Positions 4,402-8,834 of a stretch of 8,834 nucleotides of DNA are shown one piece after another. The position numbers were made by a program, and so were the translations under genes. The stretch comes from Eubacteriales Family XIII. Incertae Sedis bacterium (GTDB taxonomy: Bacteria > Bacillota > Clostridia > Peptostreptococcales > Anaerovoracaceae): the NCBI GenBank assembly GCA_031255695.1, contig JAIRSA010000016.1, positions 1 through 8,834 on the forward strand. Reading direction: 5' to 3'. The number at the start of each line of letters is the position of its first letter. Positions within the stretch are counted from its first letter, which is position 1. Below the pieces are notes generated by a model. It saw only the letters and a program-made list of their open reading frames with translations. It did no database searches and was not told where the DNA came from.

Positions 4402-7400
4402 CTAGTGCTTGTGCAGGTATCTGCGGAGCGCGCCCAGCACTTCGCTGAGGTCGAGCGGCTTGCCCACGTGGGCATTCATGCCGGCTGCTATGCATTTCTC
4501 TACATCCTCGCGGAACACGTTCGCCGTCATGGCGACTATGGGTATATCCTTCGCGCGGGGGATGTCCAGGGCGCGGATCCGCCGCGTCGCCTCGAAGCCA
4601 TCCATCTCAGGCATCTGCACATCCATGAATATCATGTCGTAGAGCTCAGGCGCGGCGCTGAACATCTTCACGGCCTCGGCGCCGTTCTCCGCGCAGTCTA
4701 TGGCGAGCGCGCAGGGCTCAAGCAGGGCGAGCACGATCTCGCGGTTGATTTCCACATCTTCCGCCAGCAATATGCGGTTCCCGCTGAAGTCGTCGGAGGC
4801 CTCTATGGAGTCCGACTGGGCGTCTATGTCATCGCCTATGCATTCGTTTATGCAGTCGGCTATGGAGGACGGGAACAGCGGTTTCGGCAGGAACCTGTCC
4901 ACGCCGGCGCCCTTGGCCTCGTCCGCAATGACGTTCCACTCCGTGGCCGAGATCATTATCACCACCGACTTGCCGTTCGTATGCGTCCGGATGAAGCGGG
5001 TCAGATCCACGCCGCTGATCTCAGGCATTTTCCAGTCAATAAAATAGACATCGTAGGGCCCGTTCTTCGAGATGGCCCTTATGGCCTCGGCACCGCCTGG
5101 CGCTGTGTCGCATTTGAAGCCGAAACGGGCGGCTACATCCGAGAAATAGTCCCTTGTCTCGCAGGCGTCGTCGACTGCCAGCACACGTATATTGCTCCAG
5201 TTGACGCCGGGGTTGAGCTGCATGCGGCGGATTTCCGTGGGCAGGCCGGCCTTGATGGTGAAGGAGAAGACGGAGCCCTTGCCCAGCTCAGAATCTATCC
5301 ATATGCCGCCGCCCATCTTCTCGACGATCCGCTTCGATATGACGAGGCCTAGCCCCGTGCCGCCGAATTTCCTCGACGTGCTGTTTTCGGCCTGCTCGAA
5401 TGACGAGAACAGGCGCGACTGCTGCTCCACGCTGATCCCGATCCCGCTGTCCTTGACATCTATGCGCAGGGTGCACGAATCCTCGTCCTCCTCCAGCAGG
5501 CAGGCGCTCAGGTGTATGCTGCCGAACTCCGGCGTGAATTTCACGGCGTTGGACAGGAGGTTGGTCACGACCTGCGACAGGCGCTGATCGTCCCCGTGGA
5601 TGGCACGCGGGATGTCCTTGTCGATGTAGACGGTGAATGTCTGGTGCTTCTCCTCCACGCGGAAATTGATGACGTCCGTCACCTTCTGCAGCATCTTCTC
5701 GAAGACGAAATCGGTGGGGGAGAGTTCGAACTTGTTCGCCTCTATCTTCGACATGTCCAGTATATCGTTTATCACGCCGAGCAGATGCGTGGACGCGTCG
5801 CCTATTTTCTTGAAACAGTAATCCTTCTTCTCCAAGGCCTGCGCGGTCTTGCCTATGGCCGTCATGCCGATGATGGCGTTCATCGGGGTCCGCATTTCGT
5901 GGCTCATGTTCGAGAGGAAATCGCTCTTGGCGCGGCTGGCCTGCTCCGCGCGCTCCTTGGCGTGCTGGATCTCCGTCACGTCGTTGCTCACGATAATATA
6001 CCCTGCCTTCTCGCCGTCCCTGTCGTACAGGTAGCTGGCCGAGCCCTTGAAGTAGCGTTTAAGCCCCTTGTGGTAGTACACGTCGGCCTCGCGCCCTGCC
6101 AGCAGCGCGGTGATGGGGCAATATTCCGAGCCTACAGGGTATATGCTTATGTCCTGGTAATGCTTGCCCACCACGTCTTCGATCGAGAAAAGGGTCAATG
6201 CCAGGCCGGGGTTGTTCACGTAGATTATATTCCGGTTCATGTCAATGATGCATAGCGGCCCGCGCACGCTGTCCGTTATGCTGTCGGCCATGTCGTCGAA
6301 GGAATCGGCCAGCATGCCGAATTCGTCCTTTATGGGCGCGTTGAAGCGGAACTGCCGCTCGCCGGAACGGAAGCGCGATATGCCGTTTACGATCTTCGTG
6401 ATATTGCCGGTCAGGAAGGACGCCATCCATATAGCGATAAAGACGACGAGCACGATGATGACCAGCGTGGTGGACACAAGCGAGAACAGCGTTTGGGCAA
6501 GGTTGCCGTCTATCGCGCCCTTCAGGCGCTCCCCCGTCTCCTTGGCAGGCTGCGTGAAGTCGTCGAGCCCGGCGCCTATGGCGACAAAGCCGAAGCCGCG
6601 CTTCGAATAGCCGTTTTCCTCGGAGGGCGCGTACTGCCCCGTGTAATACGGTATGGCGGCGGCCGTATTGAGCTTGTAGAGGCCGCTCCACATTATGTAG
6701 AATGAGCCCGAACCGCCGTCTTCCGTGAGATCCATCCAGCCTGTGCACTGCGGCGCGTTGTTCAGATAGCGCCCGTCAAGGCCGACTAGGCCCTGCCGGG
6801 TCAGTTCGGACGACGGATTCTTGCCGCGTGACTGCTCGTCGAATATGGGCAGGCCGGCCACGAAGTCGGTCCATTTCTTGACGCCGCTCTTCTGCCAGCC
6901 ATCGTATATGGAGGTCTCAAGCCACGGGACCTGCGGCTCGCCCGTCTCGGGGTCGAAGCCGACGATCGAGTGGTGGCGCGGGTGGCAGATGCTGCGGCAT
7001 TTGTAGTCCCATACAAAGGCATAGTTGCCCTCGTAGGCGCTCGCCAGCTCTGTGTAGCGCTCTTTCGTGGGGGTCAGGTGATCCACGAACTCCATGATGT
7101 GGTCATGGTTGAGGGCCAGCGTCACATAGCCTATGGTCTCGCCGTCTGGGCCCTCCACGGGGCTGGCCCAGCGCACGATCCCCTCGAAACGCTGCCCTTT
7201 GGGGTTCTCCTCGCCGGCGTAGGCCTGGTCTTCAGGCGCATACTCGATCTCGTATTCGCGCGTTTTCGCCGCCTGCTCAAGGTTCGAAGGCGTGTACATG
7301 CCTATATAGTTGGCGCCGACATAGGCGCCTATGACATCGGAGACGTAGATGCCGCCGGGGCTCAGCCCCTGCAGCTTATGGAAATATTCCTCGGCCCTCA

Positions 7401-8073
7401 CATAGGTGTTGCGCTTCTGGGACACGTCTCTTTTCACATGGCTCATGGGGTAGTTCGTCTTGGGCGAGCCGGAAGCCACCACCTTTACGAGCTCCCGCCC
7501 GTCCAGCCCCACGAATGTAATCTCGTCGTAAAGCGGGATGTCCACATATGTGAATTCGTCGGCCGGGCGGTATTTGAAGCCGTTCATGTCGTTGTTCTCG
7601 TCGTTCGTCGAAACGCCCTCGCCGTCGGTCAGCGTCGCGTCCCTGGGCGTGGCGGGGATCCAGGACTCGCCGTCTGGCGACAGCACCCATTCGCTGCCCT
7701 GCAATACGCGGCTGGTCCTGTTTTCGATGAATTCCCGGTAGGCATCCTCGGAAGGCGTGAGCGTCGCGGCGTAGAGTATTTCGCTGTCGCGCGCGTACAG
7801 GAAATCGGCCAGCCTCCGCGCGGTGTTGGTCGTCATGCGTTCTATATTCTCTTTTGCGCTTTGGTCGAGCGCCTTTGTGGCGTCATTGACGGCTATGTCC
7901 CTGACGATATCCCCAAGCGCGGCGATCTGCTGCCATGCGATGAAGGCAAGCAGCACCAGGGGGATGATTTTTACGATTAAAAATATGCCGATGAGCTTGC
8001 TCCGCATGCCAAAGCCTAGATTATTCCATATACGTTCAGGCAATTCGGCAATAAATCTCGAAATTGTCTTCAC
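4402..8073 (-). CDS. hybrid sensor histidine kinase (periplasmic sensor, HAMP, PAS, HisKA, HATPase, two REC)
   Basis: This encodes 1223 residues from a GTG start. TM1 lies at about 27-48, a large periplasmic sensor at 50-530 (probably Cache-like) and TM2 at 532-554. HAMP spans about 553-605 and PAS about 604-702. HisKA carries phospho-acceptor His725 in SHEMRTP. The HATPase shows LLSNAVKFT (839-847), DSGIGI (875-880) and GGTGLGL (904-910). REC1 has Asp968/969, Asp1013 and Lys1064; REC2 has Glu1105/Asp1106, Asp1151 and Lys1205. All catalytic residues are present. The expected path is His725 to a receiver domain. No Hpt or DNA-binding domain is present, so output needs a separate protein. The sensor holds CRSICHPRHH (359-368), a Cys/His cluster that could bind metal or heme, and a very distinctive stretch APQCTGWMDLTEDGGSGSF. 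The gene converges on the GntR gene and has its own leader. AGGG lies close upstream of the GTG; the next in-frame ATG (Met23) would trim the region before TM1. Confidence 0.93.
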   Translation of the reverse strand: MKTISRFIAELPERIWNNLGFGMRSKLIGIFLIVKIIPLVLLAFIAWQQIAALGDIVRDIAVNDATKALDQSAKENIERMTTNTARRLADFLYARDSEILYAATLTPSEDAYREFIENRTSRVLQGSEWVLSPDGESWIPATPRDATLTDGEGVSTNDENNDMNGFKYRPADEFTYVDIPLYDEITFVGLDGRELVKVVASGSPKTNYPMSHVKRDVSQKRNTYVRAEEYFHKLQGLSPGGIYVSDVIGAYVGANYIGMYTPSNLEQAAKTREYEIEYAPEDQAYAGEENPKGQRFEGIVRWASPVEGPDGETIGYVTLALNHDHIMEFVDHLTPTKERYTELASAYEGNYAFVWDYKCRSICHPRHHSIVGFDPETGEPQVPWLETSIYDGWQKSGVKKWTDFVAGLPIFDEQSRGKNPSSELTRQGLVGLDGRYLNNAPQCTGWMDLTEDGGSGSFYIMWSGLYKLNTAAAIPYYTGQYAPSEENGYSKRGFGFVAIGAGLDDFTQPAKETGERLKGAIDGNLAQTLFSLVSTTLVIIVLVVFIAIWMASFLTGNITKIVNGISRFRSGERQFRFNAPIKDEFGMLADSFDDMADSITDSVRGPLCIIDMNRNIIYVNNPGLALTLFSIEDVVGKHYQDISIYPVGSEYCPITALLAGREADVYYHKGLKRYFKGSASYLYDRDGEKAGYIIVSNDVTEIQHAKERAEQASRAKSDFLSNMSHEMRTPMNAIIGMTAIGKTAQALEKKDYCFKKIGDASTHLLGVINDILDMSKIEANKFELSPTDFVFEKMLQKVTDVINFRVEEKHQTFTVYIDKDIPRAIHGDDQRLSQVVTNLLSNAVKFTPEFGSIHLSACLLEEDEDSCTLRIDVKDSGIGISVEQQSRLFSSFEQAENSTSRKFGGTGLGLVISKRIVEKMGGGIWIDSELGKGSVFSFTIKAGLPTEIRRMQLNPGVNWSNIRVLAVDDACETRDYFSDVAARFGFKCDTAPGGAEAIRAISKNGPYDVYFIDWKMPEISGVDLTRFIRTHTNGKSVVIMISATEWNVIADEAKGAGVDRFLPKPLFPSSIADCINECIGDDIDAQSDSIEASDDFSGNRILLAEDVEINREIVLALLEPCALAIDCAENGAEAVKMFSAAPELYDMIFMDVQMPEMDGFEATRRIRALDIPRAKDIPIVAMTANVFREDVEKCIAAGMNAHVGKPLDLSEVLGALRRYLHKH

Positions 8074-8097
8074 CTTACCCTAACCCCTTTAATTAAC

Positions 8098-8217
8098 CCC
8101 TTCTTTTGCCGGGGATCCCCGGCGCCCCTTTTGTGCCACGGTTCCATGGAGGCCCTTTTATGCCGCGATCCCCAGCCCGCCCTTTTGCGCCATGCCCCCT
8201 GCGCCCCTTTTGCGCCA
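8098..8217. repeat. five degenerate ~26-bp repeats in the kinase leader
   Basis: A core like GCGCCCCTTTTGCGCCA recurs at 8098-8111, 8122-8138, 8150-8165, 8178-8192 and 8201-8217. The TTTT tracts are 25, 27, 27 and 25 bases apart. Copies vary around the tract (GTGCCA, ATGCCG, GCGCCA). All lie between the predicted promoter and the start of the kinase gene, so they would be in its transcript. Confidence 0.75.
8108..8123. promoter_or_regulatory. 16-bp perfect palindrome before the kinase start
   Basis: GCCGGGGATCCCCGGC is a perfect palindrome ending 35 bases upstream of the GTG at 8073. As RNA it could form a six-pair GC stem with a GATC loop in the kinase leader. As DNA it could be a dimer-binding site. 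Confidence 0.5.
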
Positions 8218-8285
8218 GAGGGCCCTGGCGGCCTGCCCGCCAGGCAAACGGATATGAGAATTGTGGAAAAGCCTCGTGCATCTAG

Positions 8286-8294
8286 ATTATAGCA
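8286..8294 (-). promoter_or_regulatory. extended -10 promoter of the kinase gene
   Basis: Read on the minus strand, TGCTATAAT is a perfect extended -10 (TATAAT at 8286-8291, TG motif at 8292-8294). The -35 region (about 8309-8314, TTTCTT) is poor, as is usual for extended -10 promoters. Transcription would begin near 8279, giving a leader of about 205 nt that contains the five repeats. Confidence 0.55.
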
Positions 8295-8297
8295 CAA

Positions 8298-8545
8298 AAA
8301 ATGTAGAAAAGAAAGAAATTATTTAACAAAATATCATTTTTGCTAAATTGTGTGAATAAGTTGCATAATCATGCCCAATAAACTCGAAAAATATGACGAT
8401 ATGTCGATGAACGGTTTAATGTTTTGGGATTGTCGCTGCCCAGTGCATTGCCGTGCAGGCGGGATTGGCAGAAAGTTGTGAAAATTATGGGGATGTGCCG
8501 GGGCCGCGCCCCACGATATTTTCTTGCGCACATGGCGTTTTCCGG
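8298..8545. other. non-coding stretch without recognised genes
   Basis: No reading frame with family-like sequence or a good ribosome binding site was found on either strand. The 8298-8400 part is AT-rich, as expected upstream of a promoter. One local hairpin, GGGGC-CGC-GCCCC (8500-8512), is followed by a loose T-rich stretch near 8519-8524. It could be a weak plus-strand terminator, but the T run is too distant to call. Confidence 0.5.
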
Positions 8546-8574
8546 TTGTATTTCAGGCGCGGTATTGTTATAAT
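8546..8574 (+). promoter_or_regulatory. weak candidate promoter
   Basis: A perfect TATAAT (8569-8574) is preceded, 17 bases upstream, by TTGTAT (8546-8551), which matches only three -35 positions. It would transcribe the hairpin at 8627-8669, the small frame at 8599 and the structured segment at 8751. Confidence 0.3.
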
Positions 8575-8598
8575 GGATAATGTAGAGCAATTCACAAT

Positions 8599-8745
8599 AT
8601 GAAGATCTGCCATTGGGCCGTTTATACCGGAAATATTCGAAGGGAAAATTCGATTCGACATATTTTCGGATTTCTTTGTGGGTGGATGCTGATGTGCTGC
8701 ATTGCTCACGAGTGTAATACTGTTCTCCGATTGAAACGTAGATAA
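8599..8745 (+). CDS. possible 48-aa Cys-rich small protein
   Basis: An open frame of 48 codons starts at ATG 8599, about 18 bases after the predicted start of transcription, and stops at 8745. The peptide starts MKICHWAVYTGNIRRENS and has a hydrophobic, Cys-rich middle (FGFLCGWMLMCCIA) that could span a membrane. No good ribosome binding site precedes it, and a strong inverted repeat (8627-8669) overlaps it. I do not recognise it, and a chance frame is more likely than a gene. Confidence 0.15.
   Translation: MKICHWAVYTGNIRRENSIRHIFGFLCGWMLMCCIAHECNTVLRLKRR
8627..8669. repeat. imperfect 43-nt hairpin
   Basis: CCGGAAATAT (8627-8636) pairs with ATATTTTCGG (8660-8669) with one G-U. Inside, TCGAA (8637-8641) pairs with TTCGA (8649-8653) around GGGAAAA; six bases (8654-8659) bulge on one side. 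That is fifteen pairs in all. No T run follows, so it is not a typical terminator. Confidence 0.55.
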
Positions 8746-8750
8746 GATTT

Positions 8751-8834
8751 GTGCGATGATTTGCCGTCCTGCAAGGCGCAAAACGCAAGCGAACCCGAAG
8801 GTTCGGTGAGGCTTTGCAACGAAGCAGGGGGGTG
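8751..8834 (+). mobile_element. probable 5' end of a group II intron, cut by the window edge
   Basis: The stretch opens with GTGCG, the conserved 5' end of group II introns, and is dense in stems. Examples are GAACC-CGAA-GGTTC (8799-8812), GCG-CAAAA-CGC, and nested long-range pairs CCTGC/GCAGG and TGCAA/TTGCA that enclose the smaller hairpins as in intron domain I. The GGTGAGG just after the GAACC hairpin also resembles bacterial introns, from memory. Only 84 bases are visible, so the reverse transcriptase and domains V and VI would lie beyond the window. Another structured RNA cannot be excluded. Confidence 0.42.

Noticed and set aside
4114..5352. Plus-strand open frame of 412 codons
   Set aside because: It runs antisense to the 3' end of the kinase gene and has no family-like motifs; long antisense frames are expected in GC-rich genes.
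6970..7980. Plus-strand open frame of 336 codons
   Set aside because: Antisense to the kinase sensor region, with Val/Gly/Arg-biased composition typical of a shadow frame.
8093..8281. Minus-strand frame with collagen-like Gly-rich repeats
   Set aside because: It starts at about the predicted transcription start with no ribosome site, and its repeats follow the 26-bp DNA repeat. It is better read as the kinase leader.
8369..8788. Minus-strand frame of 139 codons
   Set aside because: No recognisable domain, no ribosome site, and it crosses the 8627 hairpin and the intron-like 5' end.

Overview
The window is a bacterial chromosomal segment of mixed base composition. It combines GC-rich metabolic and signalling genes with AT-richer accessory genes. 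Four things fit a Gram-negative anaerobe of the Synergistota, spirochaete or Desulfovibrio type: a TRAP-type solute-binding lipoprotein, a GntR/FCD regulator, a very large periplasm-sensing hybrid histidine kinase, and a PIN toxin-like locus. The phylum cannot be settled from this sequence alone.

Layout. Positions 1-893 hold a toxin-antitoxin-like module: a sigma70-type promoter with an 18-bp tandem repeat against its -35, a PIN-domain gene broken by one frameshift in a T run, and an overlapping 71-aa partner gene. Positions 894-1206 are non-coding, with a 97-nt multi-arm inverted repeat and a 25-bp repeat present twice at a 60-bp period. An AT-rich SUFU-like gene follows (1207-1869). Next is an orphan TRAP solute-binding lipoprotein (1989-3035) whose signature carboxylate-binding Arg appears to be Cys. 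Positions 3036-3337 are a cluster of hairpin-forming GC-rich repeats. A strong promoter, a palindrome and a possible 16-codon leader then precede a GntR/FCD regulator (3479-4168). After another repeat-filled gap comes a 1223-aa hybrid sensor kinase on the minus strand (4402-8073), convergent with the regulator. Its 5' leader contains five degenerate 26-bp repeats. The last 540 bases hold no convincing protein gene. They end in a structured stretch starting GTGCG that looks like the 5' end of a group II intron cut by the window edge.

How the parts may work together. The lipoprotein, the regulator and the kinase could form a loose sense-and-uptake neighbourhood for a small organic ligand, but no TRAP permease or partner response-regulator gene is present, so this is inference. 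The most distinctive local feature is that the gaps around the sugar/acid-uptake and kinase genes are filled with different short repeat families that share a GGCGCC/GCGCCA core and fold into small hairpins.
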